NCBI GenBank assembly: GCA_009869945.1 | Contig: WIXG01000125.1 | Location: 124,001 to 188,000 of the forward strand | Direction: 5' to 3' | Length of the DNA: 64,000 nt | Origin: Mesaphorura yosii | Lineage: Eukaryota; Arthropoda; Collembola; Poduromorpha; Tullbergiidae | Shown: positions 11,871 to 24,433 of the stretch, one piece after another | Position numbering within the stretch: position 1 is the stretch's first letter | How the letters are laid out: the number at the start of each line of letters is the position of its first letter | Program-made: the position numbers and the translations under genes | The notes under the pieces: model-generated | Seen by the model: the letters and a program-made list of their open reading frames with translations, nothing else | Told to the model about the DNA's origin: nothing | The model's database searches: none

Positions 11871-14800
11871 CTAACCGTCGAGTTTTGTGTTGCGACAGTA
11901 AAGTTCCACATTCGAAAAAGCCAGGGCGGCGAATTCTCCGACTTCTTTCACTTCTCTCAAGGGCCCGAGAAGTTGTAGCCCGTGTTCTTTCTGAAGAAGC
12001 GGGCAATATTTCTCAGCTAAACACAAAATGAAACGAATCGTCAGAACACATATCCATTTCGTCATCAGTCATGCTGTATAATATTCTAGATGACTTACGA
12101 TAAACTTTCGTCCTGCAACATTAAACAGAAAAGGTTAAGGTTACAACTGCCACAAGTATCATTTTAAAGTTATGCTGGAGAATTGCACTTACAGGTTGGC
12201 AAGCGCCCAACTCGCCCAAAGCTGACAAACAGGAGTATGATGCACAGTCAGGAGCCTTAAGATTGGCTCAAAAGATCTGCGTTTAACAGGATTTGGAATG
12301 CCATCACAATAAACTATTCTTGCTGGGACGCTCTTGGAAATTAATCAAACCTGTAATTGATGTTTCTCGGAGAGTCAATATCCCATCGTTTAATATTCTT
12401 GGACATGTTGACAATAACAACATCTCGATTCGGTCTTTTGATTGTCCAAGCATCTTTCCCATCTGACAAGATGTGTGCGAGGACCCCGGCGGCATTGTAA
12501 CTGACTTCAATGTTGTCTTGCGTTGAGTCGAGCAGAGAGTAAAATACGTCAATGAACTCTGGAGTCATTAACTGCGGTCTCAGGCTTTGAACCTTGAAAA
12601 GGTCGGAATCAATTGAGCACGGTGAAAGCTCACAGTAAAACACGATCGTAAAGATCAACCAAGATTTTTACCTCAGCGACATTTCCCAGCAGACCCATCA
12701 TGTTTCGCAGCAGTTCAGGTTTGTTGTTGAATGCTCGTAAACATGAGAGAAACAAATTCATTCCGTTTCCATTCAGGAATTTTTCAGAATTTGAGCGAGT
12801 TTCGTCAGTCGCATTCCATCTGGAATCAAAATCAAAGCATTCAAGTGCCAGCAACTTTCCAATATGAAATTAGAAAGTGCCGACGGCTTACAGAAAGGAC
12901 CATGCAATTTCCATCACGTCATCGCACTCGTTCTTACTCAATCTATCCTGAATCAGCCTCAGCATTTTCTGTGAACAAAAAGACAAATGAGCCAACCCTC
13001 CCCAAGAATTGCCTTGTACTAAACTAAACCTACCTGAATTGCACCCAGTTCACCGACCAATTTCTTCTGGACACCTTCGACTTGGCAGGCTAACGAATTC
13101 AGTAAATAAATTGCGACTCGTTCCACAAACTCTTCTTGACTTCCGCCTCCCAAGATTTCGAGCAAAATGCGAACTAACTTCTCGTAACTAAACATCTGCA
13201 AATCGTACAGACAATTTTCCTCAAATTATGAATTCAAATTAAATCTTAGGTTTAGCTAATTCGGCCTCGTACCACATCTTGAGGAATTTTAAACAAACAG
13301 ATTGTCAAGCATCCATTCCGCATCATCGTAGAGTCAAATTTGTGCACATCCATCGCGTTTATCAATGTGGTTAAGATTTGTTTTCGCATTTTGAAGCTGA
13401 TTTGTCCTTTGTCCGACGTGGACTTCACGATATAGAATAAACTTGCGGAGCCACTGATCTGAACGTGCTTCTCTCCGAGGTGTCGTTCCATTGCTTCCAG
13501 TATCAGGTCCAGACTCTGCTCAACTTCAGTCCCCTTTTCGCCTAATAAAGAAAAAAATAATCAGGTCACGCGGTCAAGGAGGCCGAAACATTCCAAAAGA
13601 CAAAATTGGGCAGTCATGAAATTACCCCGAAATAGATGGAATAAGTCATTCAACACCTTTTCTAGCACCTCGTGCCGGTCCAAATACGCCTGCAATTAAA
13701 ATCATAGTCAAGCATATACACTTTCGGTCACATAAGTCACATTGCGCGTATCTTTTACTTTAAAGTGAAGTTTTCAAAGTAGCAAACGCCAAACAAACCT
13801 GACAAGCAGCGAGTATTTGTGCCTCATTCTTATCTCCAGCAATGCGCTTTGCTGAAATATTAGAATTCGTAGCCGAACAATTAGAATGGCTCCATGATTT
13901 GTTAACTAAAGTGGGTAACTGGTTGGACTGTTTCTCAATCAAACCTGGGATATGGTGCCGATGCGATGCGTCATGATGGCTTCCGTAAAGTCCTAAGAAT
14001 TCGAGTTCGTTTCCCACTCTGGAGACTAATCCAGGAATGTCACACAAGCACGACTGCGCTGGCTGTTTCTCCGCAACCCCTATGCGAGTGATAAATGTAC
14101 ATGATCAATGGCAAGTGGCAACACAGTTAACTGGTGATGCCGAATTGGTAGCTTACCTCTTCCAGCCAAATTCGTTCCAGAAATGTCGAGCGAAGTTAAG
14201 TGAGGTAGATTCTGCACCAATTCCGCAAGCGTTTCGTTTGGGTCTCGATAAATACTCGCGTTCTCTGTGGACTGAGAGATGTCCAAATGCCTAGGATACA
14301 ATAGGCTAATTAGCTCCTAGTTCGCAGTAGATAGTTCTTTAGCAGTTAAGCTGCCAAAGCAAAGTTGACTACCTTAAATATTTCAGCTCGCCAATTATGA
14401 AAAATGCTTCTGCGCGAAGCCCGACATTATACAGACACAAATAGACTAGAAATTTAGCACTCTTGAGAAAGTCCAACTCCTCAATTTCCATACAGTTTGA
14501 AAGATCCAAATGCGTCAATGTGCAAAAATTTGAGAGTAGAAGTTCCCAGTAATCTGGCTCAGCCTGCACGTGCAGGTTCCATATGACAAACCTCCTCAGG
14601 TTAGTTAAGGTGATGATTCCCTTGCGCTCCACAATCATTTCTCCTTCAGGTGTCAATGTCACTGCGTAATCAATTTTGAGTTAACATCACGTGAAGACAT
14701 AATGATTACACGCAAAATTTGCTGAAATTACCTCCGTCTGTCGCTCGTAAAGTTTCAGGCATTATCTGCGTGGAATTCCCGATTACGAGGGATTTGAGAT

Positions 14801-15230
14801 TCTGTCCGTACTTGTTGATTACGTTCAGTGCTTCCGTCGTTAAGCGTGTGCAATTTTGTATGTCTAATCCGATAGGATTGTGACACAACAAAGTTTGCAG
14901 ACTGCTGTCAGTCACAGTTGAATTTCTTAAAGCGAGATTTTGTAAGCGGGTGCGACTTCGATCCTGAAATAAACAATATTCTCTTAATTCCTATTCAGAC
15001 TTTTCTATTAATGTTACTTGTTCCGTTACCTCAAACAAGGGAACAACTTCGGAGTTGAAGGACTCATCTTTACTTGACACCTCCAACAATTTCTCACAAA
15101 GTTCAGTTGGCAATGTGATTCCTTCCCTCAGTCGCGCGTCAGACTCCGTGGATAACGTTTGTGGCAGGTTGGCCATGCAATACTTGGCCGCCAGATCCAC
15201 CAGCAGAGGTGGGTCGGATCCAGAACCCAT
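11871..15230 (-). CDS. ZER1: ZER1, substrate receptor of CRL2 ubiquitin ligase (Gly/N-degron)
   Basis: Minus-strand gene from ATG 15230-15228 (MGSGSDPPLLVDLAAKYC) to TAG 11873-11871. ZER1/ZYG11 proteins link Cullin-2 to substrates with N-terminal glycine. The order is: N-terminal VHL-box region (LPTELCEKLLEVS), leucine-rich repeats (GLDIQNCTRLTTEAL, LTHLDLSNCMEIEELDFL, LTSLDISGTNL, LEFLGLYGSHH), then the C-terminal armadillo repeats (LFYIVKSTSDKGQISFKMRKQ, NGCLTICLFKIPQDV, NEKFLNGNGMNLFL-like, RNMMGLLGNVAEVK, LRPQLMT, IEVSYNAAGVLAHILSDG, RRWDIDSPRNINYR-like, CQLWASWAL). The ARM section matches ZER1 better than ZYG11B (for example the RNINYRSFEP equivalent). All introns appear short. The residues that line the glycine pocket could not be checked individually. 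Confidence 0.95.
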
Positions 15231-16879
15231 CTTAATTGTGCTTTGGTAATGGTTTCTTCGTCTTGTTTACCTAGTTTACTCGCCTCGTTACGTGCTTTCA
15301 GGTCTTCAACTTCGGTTTCAGCGTGTTAGTCATCTCCGCCACACTTTTCGGTGTACGTCGTTGGTGCCAATGCAAAGCAGGCAAGCCTACTTCTTATCTT
15401 ATCACTTGTTGTAGTGTGCCTGGTCCGAGTAATTCAAATCCCATGAACAGCCCAACCAAACCAAATAAAATCCTGTGCGGAAACACAGCCAAAAATGATC
15501 TGTTTCAGCAAAATGATGATAAACTAAGCTTACAATCGTGACGTGGGGTCTGTCGGGATTAAACCTTTAAATTTTAGCATATGATTACTTTCACAAATGA
15601 CTAAAGCGTAACAACTTCAACTAAAAACCAAGAGCTCGAGAAAAAGTAACTATTTACGTCTCATGGTCTCGCGGACCTCGCGTACCTCTTGCATAGCTCG
15701 AGGTTCTCCTTCTGCTCCTCCTTGTGCTTGCTTATTTCGTAACAGTGAATGAATGAATTTTTTGCGAATTCTGTTCTGGCTCTGCGTGTGCACTTGTATT
15801 GTTTGTTTACATTTCGGCCTTTGCCTATTTGCAATTTGCGAAATGCCAGACGACCACGACCCACGACACGACCACACACAATGCACGACGCCCATAAAAA
15901 GTACAGCACACATGGTTTTTATGAAACAGTCTCAATGAGGACAGGGATATTCAGATAATAACAGTAATTAGCTTGACATTTTATTTTGCTTTAGCCTGGA
16001 AGAATCTTTCGCCCGGTAGTACCAAACGCTGATAATTTGTCTTCAATCGCATGAATGTATCCAGTGCTGGCTAGCTGTGGAGTGTGGAGCGTCCCATCAA
16101 AATGAGCTTTCCACTTTCCACAAAACAACGACCCGGAATGTCCGAATTTCAGAAAGTGAGGTTATACAATCGTGTCCGAATTTTGCAAATTGAGACACTC
16201 ATCATTATGGACATTCTCATGCGAGTGTGAATGAGTCTTTGGCACTCATTTACGCACCTGCTGGTACGGCACCCACGACCCACGCACGGCCACATTGAGA
16301 CAATGTTGACAGTCACAGATGCCGAGATGCAAATCTTAATTTAGTAATCCCTTACAGTCTCACAGGCACTGCTCGACGAGCGTCATGTCATACACGGGAT
16401 ACTGCTAGCTAAAATATAATGATCATGGTTCAGTTTTGCAAAAGTCAAATCCTTGCTCAGTTTCTGTTATGTGTTATTGGTCAGTGTACAATTCACGTTA
16501 CATAGCAGGAATTCAAACAAAGTTGTTCCTGTGCTTGTTCGGCAGTGGTGTTCAAAATGAAAGTTTTCTAAAATCTTGTTAACCAGAATTGAGACTTGCC
16601 GTGAGACAGTCAGTTATCTTTTCGTTCTGGGCCCTATCTTTGCTCCTTATCTTATTAATACAGGCCGGCACCGCCACATCGGCGTTGAAGTTTGGCGAAA
16701 ATACAACCTGCTGCGGCTGTTGCGAATACACCCCTTTCGAGTTTTCACTTGACCGATGACGCTCAACCCGCAACTGCGAATACGCCTGCTGATGCTGATG
16801 CCCTATTAATATTCAGGATTTGCTCTTTGTGTTGCATTCATCAACCAAAAGCAATAAAATTCCATTGTGCCATCATACA
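15231..16879. other. Divergent intergenic region between ZER1 and TBC1D13
   Basis: About 1.65 kb holding the promoters of two divergent genes. Short open frames on both strands (15650-15958) have no recognisable product. Imperfect ACCCACGAC-type repeats occur near 15850-15890 and again near 16268-16290, but are too short to call an element. Confidence 0.5.
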
Positions 16880-18892
16880 ATGGATAACAGCACTCCTGAC
16901 ACTGATTCACCTCCTTCGTCCGCTTCCAAGACGAAGTACTTGTATTTAGCCAGGTGAGATTCGGAATTCATTAGAATTATCGAATTAAAAGTAATAAAAT
17001 CTAAGAATCTTACCTGAAACCGTTAATGTATCATGCGAGTACATTTGTTTATACAGGATCGAAGAATTCAAAGACCTCTTGCAGACCGATTCTATTTCAG
17101 AAGAAAAGCTGCATAGGCTTGCCTTTACGGGTAATTTGACAAGATCTCGGATAAATTCTCTTGATCATAAATTCATGTCGTGCGAAATCGAGTGCGTGCT
17201 TGACGCTGCGACAAAATTACATTTGCTATTGTTTCCGATTTAAGGAATTCCCGAAGAATCTAATCTCCGTCCAAAATTTTGGCGTCTCCTCTTGAATTAT
17301 TTGCCATTAAATACATCTGAGTGGGACACGTTTCTGGAAAAGAAGAGAACCCTTTATACTCAACTTCGCAGTACGTACCAATTGAATTTTGACATTCAAT
17401 ACAAACATGCAAGTAAATGGGTAAAAAATAATTTGTGTCAGATGAAATGCTCAGCACAGAGAAGGAGGTCGACGCGGGCAGCTCCGGGAACTCAGACCAT
17501 CCGTTAAACGATCACCCCGACTCAAATTGGCAAGTGTTCTTCAAGGACAATGAAGTTCTGCTTCAAATCGACAAGGACGTGCGGTATTGCCTCAGTCAGT
17601 AGTGAAGTGAAGTTATTAACGCACACGTAATGAGACGTATTCGTTTCTTCTGCTTCTAGACGACTATGCCCCGACATGAATTTTTTCCAGTCACCAACGA
17701 AGTACCCATGTGAAGCAATAGTTAATAGAACTAAGGAACGTCTTCATTCACGAGTGACCTGCCAAACGTTAAATGCTTCCAATGTCGTGCGAAAAGGTCT
17801 TGGTGTGACAAAGGTAATGCTTCTGTCTAAAATGTCTCTTGGAGCCTGATCAGTTTGACAATATTAACATTCAAACAGATATCAAATGAGAACAAGGAAC
17901 TGCTGCAGCCACTTGAAAATTCCGAAGCTCACTGGGAAGTTGTCGAAAGAATACTCTTCATTTATGCCAAATTAAATCCTGGACAAAGTTATGTGCAGGG
18001 AATGAACGAAATCATCGGTCCGATTTACTACACACTTGCAACCGATACAGATACTGATTGGGTCGGTAAGTCAGTTAACACAGTCAGTTAGCGGTGCGGC
18101 AGTCAGCCAATCAGTTACGGTACTGAGGGAAAGATACCTGAGTGAGAACTTTGCAATTTCGCAGAGCACGCGGAAGCCGACACGTTTCACCTCTTCACAA
18201 ATCTGATGGCCGAAATCCGTGACTTTTTTATACGGAGTTTGGACAACAGGTAAGAAATGTCCACAGATGAAACAAAATAGCATTTTTCTGGCCGGACAAA
18301 AAACATAAGCTTGTTCCGTTTTAACAGCTCTTCCGGAATACAAACTATGATGGAGAGATTAATGGAGCGAGTGAAGAAAAGGGATCCAGTTGTTCATAAA
18401 CGCTTGCTGCACCAGCAAATCCATCCTCAATACTTTTGTTTTCGGTACGGATTCAATTTGTGGGGAAGTACGTAAAGGCAGATAATCCATGAACGAATTT
18501 GGTGTACTTCCAGGTGGTTGACATTACTATTATCCCAAGAATTTGATCTACCCGATTTACTTCGAATTTGGGACAGCTTGTTTTCGGACAAGCGAAGGTT
18601 CAATTTTCTGATTGACGTGTGCGTCGCGATGGTCATGTAAGTAGCGGTAATAGTATTTGGTCGAATTGACTTTTAGTCCTTTTCTTTTCGTCCACTCCAG
18701 CCATGTCCGGTCGAAGCTTCTCGAAGGTGATTTTGCAAGCAACATGAAATTACTACAGGTAAAATGAAGCTGGACTTTATAATTCCCATAATTTCATTAA
18801 TTTCTTCATCTGACGGTTTCAATTTACAGAATTTCCCATCTGTTGACGTCCGCATTATCCTCCATCTGGCCAAAGAACTGGAAGACAAATGA
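16880..18892 (+). CDS. TBC1D13: TBC1D13, Rab GTPase-activating protein
   Basis: Eleven short exons starting at ATG 16880 (MDNSTPDTDS...) and ending at TGA 18890-18892. TBC1D13 is a Rab35 GAP in mammals. The N terminus RIEEFKDLLQ, the GIPEESNLRPKFWRLLLNYLP segment, EVLLQIDKDVRRLCPDMNFF and the EAHWEVVERILFIYAKLNPG block follow the human protein closely. Both catalytic fingers are present: the IDKDVRR arginine (IxxDxxR) near 17565-17665 and the glutamine in SYVQGMNEI near 17990. The later TBC motifs HAEADTFHLFTNLMAEIRD, FRWLTLLLSQEFDLPD, RIWDSLFSD and LLEGDFASNMKLLQ are intact, so it should be an active GAP. Compared with the human protein, the loop between the R- and Q-finger exons is a little shorter. 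Confidence 0.96.
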
Positions 18893-19446
18893 CGAGCTCC
18901 CTAACAAAACACTGCTAAGGACATTTATGCAATTAGCTACTAATGAAATGAAGAATTTATGTCGATTCCAAAAGCTTCGATATTCTGCTCAAAAGACTAT
19001 ATGTATGCTAAATCTGTCAAAATGCAGTAAATCTCTAAATATTTCTACAAGTTATTTCATGGTGAGCCTTCGAGGCTTCCTTCACTGCTTTAACTGTGCT
19101 GGAAGAATATTGTCAAATTTCCATCAAAAATTCAAATGCAAAGAAACTGATCCGAACATTCCGCACAAAGATTCTTCTCATTTTTCTCATATACAAACTT
19201 TCAATTCGCAAGCATTGGTCGTGTGCTTGAGATCCTCACGTGATGCAGTATTGATTCGTTGTCTACCCGTGTGCAGTAGAGTAGAGTAAAGCTCGTCCTG
19301 CTATAAGGTACAGCATCCGCCATTACATGAATCCTCTTTAGGAGGATAGGAAATTCGGAATTAGGATTCGATTTTAATTATTATTGGCCTTTGGTGGTCA
19401 AATTAAATATAACAGTTCGTCAGTCATTAGTGTACAGGCCAGTGTC
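18893..19446. other. Intergenic spacer TBC1D13 to ATP synthase b
   Basis: About 550 bp between two plus-strand genes. An open frame over 18843-19289 overlaps the TBC1D13 last exon in another frame and has no family likeness. No clear AATAAA was seen for TBC1D13. Confidence 0.45.
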
Positions 19447-20508
19447 ATGATGCTGTCCAGATTGTGCAGGCCCGTGCAAGTTTTTGGTAAGTCTTATTTA
19501 ATTTATAATACGTAACTCGTACTTGAGTTGTATTCATACGGTATTCAGTTGACAGTATTTATTAAGGCCTGTCGGAATGTCTATCTAGGGCGTGCCGGTG
19601 CAGGTGCAATCTCCTTTGAAGCGAACCCACTTAGCTTGCCTGGGTTGGTGGTCATTCGTCCGTTGACATCTGGAACAAAGCCGCTCATGGCCTACAAGGA
19701 GGGCCCGGAAAGAGACCTGGTGAATTTCCCACGGCCCAAACGCCTCATGGATCCGTTACCAGTTCGACTTGGATTCATACCGGACAGCTGGTTCCAATTC
19801 TTCTACTCTAAGACGGGCGTGACTGGTCCATACGCTTTTGGCATCGGTTTCATCACCTACCTTTTAAGTAAAGAAGTCCTGGTCCTGGAGCATGAGTTTT
19901 GGACCGGCGTTTCCTTCTTTATAATGATCATCTATGCGCATAAGAAGTTTGGACCACCTGTGAAGACGTCCTTAGAGAAAGAATACACGGTTAGTTGTAG
20001 GAATCATGTGTCTTGTTCCTGTCAACAAAGTATCGCTTTACACGGAACATTTTTCACTTTTTAGGAATACGTAGCGGAAATGAACTCAAGCAGAGATCGG
20101 GAGATCCAAGCAATGAAAGAGGCGATTGAAAACGAAAAGAAGGCACAGTGGCAAGCGGAGGGGCAGAAGATGCTGTTTGATGTCAAGAGAGAAAATGTGG
20201 CATTGCAACTCGAAGCTGCGTACCGTGAACGACTAAAGACCGTGTACGGCGAAGTGAAGAGACGACTTGACTATCAAGTCGACAAACAACAGGTAACTGC
20301 AGTGATAATGATATTGATCCATCACAGCCAGAAACCATTTCGGATGTTTTACCTATTTCGTCTTTCTTAGGTTGAAAACAATGTTCAACAGAAGCATATG
20401 GTGAATTGGATAATTAGTCATGTTCAAAAAGCAATTACGCCAGAAGCCGAACAGGAGAACCTTAAGAAATGCATTGCTGATCTGAAAGGTCTCGCTGTCA
20501 AATTCTAG
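19447..20508 (+). CDS. ATP5PB: Mitochondrial ATP synthase peripheral stalk subunit b
   Basis: Four exons (19447-19486, 19589-19989, 20065-20292, 20371-20508). Subunit b forms the peripheral stalk that holds F1 still against Fo in the inner mitochondrial membrane. The N terminus (MMLSRLCRPVQVFG) is a mitochondrial presequence. The RPKRLMDPLPVRLGFIPDSWFQFFYSK segment and GVTGPYAFGIGFITYLLSKE plus GVSFFIMIIYAHKK provide the two membrane-spanning helices. The long Lys/Glu/Gln-rich helix after VAEMNSSRDREIQAMKEAI is the stalk. Length of about 268 residues fits the animal family. Two tandem ATGs exist at 19447 and 19450. The 3' UTR carries a striking hairpin. Confidence 0.94.
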
Positions 20509-20572
20509 ATTAGCCGTATTGATGTAGCGGTACACAATATTAGTTAAAGCAAATCTGTGAGACATTTATTGC

Positions 20573-20653
20573 TGTACATCAACGCGTCTTTACGATTCAT
20601 GGTCTCTTAATATTAAGAGACTGCTAATATCGTGAAGACCGCGTTGGTGTATA
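20573..20653 (+). repeat. Imperfect inverted repeat / hairpin in the ATP5PB 3' UTR
   Basis: The arms 20573-20611 and 20612-20653 fold on one axis. The centre GTCTCTTAAT/ATTAAGAGAC is perfect. The outer arms (AACGCG-TCTTTACGAT against ATCGTGAAGACCGCGTT) pair with G-U wobbles, one small internal loop and one or two bulges, giving about 36 paired positions in about 81 nt. It ends about 13 bp before an AATAAA. It could be a pre-miRNA-like or regulatory RNA hairpin, or a small palindromic element. Confidence 0.7.
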
Positions 20654-20665
20654 TAATGCTGAAAT

Positions 20666-20671
20666 AATAAA
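20666..20671 (+). terminator. Poly(A) signal of ATP5PB
   Basis: AATAAA lies 158 bp after the stop codon. A second copy lies at 20728-20733. Either could end the transcript; both would keep the upstream hairpin in the 3' UTR. Confidence 0.55.
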
Positions 20672-20777
20672 GTTCAGTCAGTCGTTTAAAACTAACCTAA
20701 CCATGTGTGTACTTTAGGCACTGCCGAAATAAAGATTGCAAGTTCGATCAGCCTTCAGCTACCTTATATTTTTTGCC

Positions 20778-20783
20778 TTTATT
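20778..20783 (-). terminator. Probable poly(A) signal of USP5 (minus strand)
   Basis: TTTATT on the plus strand is AATAAA on the minus strand, 113 bp beyond the USP5 stop at 20896. Confidence 0.5.
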
Positions 20784-20895
20784 TCAAAAATTATTAGTTG
20801 ATTACCATTGTTAGTACAAACAAGTTCGTATAAGAGAGCGAGATTTTTAATTTCATTTTAGAGCCTATCTATGCTTAAGACAATGCCGAGTGCAA

Positions 20896-23800
20896 TTAAA
20901 CGCGCTTGTAAAAGTAAAGATATCCAAGATCTTTGGGCAGATTTTCTGATTCAGCGACTTTTTCGTCGTTGAAGATAGCCCATTTCCCGTCCTTCCAGAT
21001 GTGGCAGACGTAGTGCCCGACCATAGTCGAAGTGCCCATGTGAGACACGAAACCAAGCAATTTGTATTCTGAAATGTTAAACAAAAGAGTTAAGAACCAA
21101 GAACCTAGATCAGTTGGTCAGGCTTAGACGTGCTTTCTTACGTCCAGGCCCATCTGAAAATTTTGGTTTTGGCGGTGACGTTGACGCTTCTTCGGTCGGG
21201 GCAACGTTATCGAGTTCATCAATGTGTGAGAAAATCCAGTCCACAGCTCTTAACACGTTATTGTCCGTCGCCCGCAAGGCTTTCTTGGCTTGGTCTTGAG
21301 TAAATCCCATCGACACGATATTTTGAAGACCGGCTTCATCCGGAACAAAGTTGCTGACTTGTCCGTTTGAGGAACTTTCTTCGTACGGAGTATTTATGTC
21401 AGGATCGTCAAGATGCTGCATCATCCAATTAGTTGCAGCCTCGAGCCCTTTGTTTGCCGTCATAATAACCGCCTTGCGGGACGCGTTGGGGTTGAAGCCG
21501 ATTTGGACAAGTTCATTGACTACCGTGTCATCCACAGCGAGGCCTGAAGCTGAAAAATCAGTGTAATAAGAAGTTAGGAAGCAATTATAAAATTCACTAC
21601 GCACTACTTTGTCCTTTCCGTTTTCATATTTACCTGCTTTCTTCTCTTCGGCTATAAGGACTTCTCCAGGCTGCGGTCCTTGCGCTCTCAAACCACTTAA
21701 ATCTAAATCATACGGCATGTCAACGGATACATCAAGCTTCATCGGTGTCCAATTCTCAGCATAAGTGTACTTGCTGAGCATAATTGCCAAATAATCCGGA
21801 AATGAAGCCATTCGATTTTGCCTAAGAAGGACAAAATTTAGGAACACCTTCAACCTCAGAAAGTGTCGAGTTATTATGATGCTCACCCAATGTTTATCGG
21901 ATCTTCGCCAGGAATCTTTTCCCGGACCTCTCCCTCTGCTAGGAAGGCGTCAATGCATGCATCGAACGGAATCTTCGGTCTCACCAGACTCTCAGGCGGC
22001 CTTAAAATTGTGAACTTCTTTCAATTCGTTTTGATTGGTATAATTTTTGCATGATTAACTTGCGTTACTCACAATTTTTGTCCGTTTGCCTCGGCCAGCT
22101 TCTTACGTTCCTCATACTCGTTGAGTTCTTCTTTGTTGACAGCTCTTTCCAACGGAATGGTAAGCGGAAGGCAATTCTCATTCCGGTACGTGTAGCGTAC
22201 CCTTCCTGTCTTCTTGCATAAGATCTTCTCTTCGACTTGAAACTTAAAGCATTCGGCTGGGTTTACATCGTTTCCACTGTTCTTCTGCAGAATTAAGCGA
22301 TGTGTGATGAAACGAAAATGAATTCATTGAGTGGAGCTTTGAACTACGAACTACTTGCCTCCAAAGTGGTAATCAGATGTAGAAAAAACTCCTGTGCATC
22401 CTGCTGTTTCTTGGTAGAAAATTCGGAATGGCCTTTCCCAATTAAAGTCCTGAACATCCATGGACTAATTCCAGTTCTATATGTATCATCCTCTCCTTGA
22501 TTCTGAGAGTATTTACCGGACAGCAGACCAAGGCACATTTTGGCCCTATTAAACGAATCAAATCAACAATGAGAATGAATATGCTCCTCTGGAATTCGCT
22601 TTCGGAGTGTTATAACTTGCATTTGAACGTTGAAATCGTTCACAGGGTCGGAAGATGATTCAAAGTATTTGGAGGCATTGTTGAGAAACCTGGAAATGAG
22701 AAGCAACAGGTCAAATGTCGCACCTCAGACTACTTTTTCTGAAATTTTATCTTATACCTTGCTTCAAATGCCGGTAGAGAAAATAAAACTTGCATTATCG
22801 AATTAAGATAGCAAGTGTTTCCAAGATTTACAAGGCCTGTACATAAAGCAAACCGTTAGCCAGCTACAATTTGGAAGTGCTGACTTGGGCAGTTAGTACT
22901 TGAGGACTCATAACACACCTGTAAACCCAGGGCCATACAATGGCTTCAACTTCTTTCCGGCTTCTTGAATGGTATCCCATTCACCCTTTCTCTGATTCAG
23001 CTCTATCTCCATTTCAGCCATTGATTTGTCAGTCTAGATGATAATGAGAATGCATACCTCGTCTCTTCTTTCTTTCTTCTAGCTAACGCAAGAGGCAAGA
23101 GAATAGTCGAATCAGAACTTGACTTACTTTTTCCATGACTGCCACGTTTATTCCAAAGTGCGCCAAATGTTCCACCAACTTGGTGTCCTCCACCATATCA
23201 TCTTCGTCATACGAATAAACATCGGCGCGTCCATCTGGAGTGATGGTACCGAGTTTCACAGCCAACGGGTATTCTGAAAAGTCAGGTGAAGATAAGCTGT
23301 ACTACGCTGAAACAGGGAAAGTGGAGGCCTGGTTAGAAAGTCAGCATTACTGAATTTATTGTAATGCTCTATTGCGTGGTTGTTGCCGCCTGAACCATCA
23401 TAAAATTTCCGTCCACACAAAATGCTGCCGTCAGTCAAGTTGAGCCATAAATTATTTGTAAAATTACAATCCGGTGCTTCACATCGCCATCCCTGAGGTG
23501 GAATTTTCTTGCCGTTGTCCAGTTGCTCCAAACTCGTCGAGTGCCTGAAGAAAAGATAAATAACCATATAATTATCTTCAATCCAGAAAGACGCTCGACG
23601 GTCCGTGGTTAAACGAAGCGATTACTTCGACGGCTGGCGTGCTTCCCCATCCCAAGTTCCGGCCATTGTTTCAAGTTCTGCCAGTTTTGATGCAGAGTCA
23701 ATCGCTTGTATTGCAGCAATGGAATCCAGGACCTATCAAATACAGCGTGTTCAAATACAGTAAGTTCACGGGTGGCGGACTGCATAATTCAGGACAAATT

Positions 23801-24433
23801 ATTGTATTATTGCGTATTACTATTGAAGGAAGTTGATCATTGGGCAGTTGAATCATTTGAAAGGACGGGAGCACAGCCAGATGGTAAAATTCTTCGCTTT
23901 CATAAATAAAATTTTGTCCATCATCAAATCCACCTTCGACTCCAATTGCAAGACGAGTTATCTTCTTCTCTGGTCCTTCATTTGAGACTGGTTTCGGAAC
24001 CTAACACGAATTAGCTCATTGTAGTTTCATTTGCAGAAATCTCTAAGCCTTAACTAAACATGTATTTTCGGACATGTTCGTACTAAACGGACATTTTCAA
24101 TAATAGCAATTACCTTTTTCTTGATACGCCGTATGTGTAGGAATAGCGGATTTCCAGTCTTACGATAGTACGATTCGACGTGATCCCGAGCAAGCCCCCA
24201 AAATGAAGTAAGTGACACGTACAAGCCAGTCTCAGATTCCTACAGGCGTAATAGTAATTAGAATACGTCTGTCGCCCACCTTAACTCTTGAATTCGCTAA
24301 CGCATGTACTTACCGGTGTATCAAATGAAAACATGCATTCGTCTTTGTAAACTTTGTCAATTCCTGGTCTAGGAACTTTGACACGGTTCAGAATGTCGAC
24401 ATTTCCAACAACTTGGAGCCAATTTTCTGCCAT
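20896..24433 (-). CDS. USP5: USP5 / isopeptidase T, ubiquitin C-terminal hydrolase
   Basis: Minus-strand gene from ATG 24433-24431 ([24 protein letters not shown]) to TAA 20898-20896. USP5 disassembles unanchored polyubiquitin chains. Order: N-terminal domain, ZnF-UBP ([40 protein letters not shown]; Cys and His ligands visible near 23340-23500), catalytic Cys box ([18 protein letters not shown]; catalytic Cys codon at 22811-22813), two UBA domains ([19 protein letters not shown] and [18 protein letters not shown], 21200-21550), and the His box near the C terminus ([32 protein letters not shown]). The active-site Cys and His are intact. USP5 and USP13 descend from one ancestor; invertebrates usually have one copy, so USP5 is used here. 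Confidence 0.96.

Noticed and set aside
15650..15958. Overlapping open frames on both strands between ZER1 and TBC1D13
   Set aside because: Short, no motifs, no splice logic; treated as promoter-region sequence.
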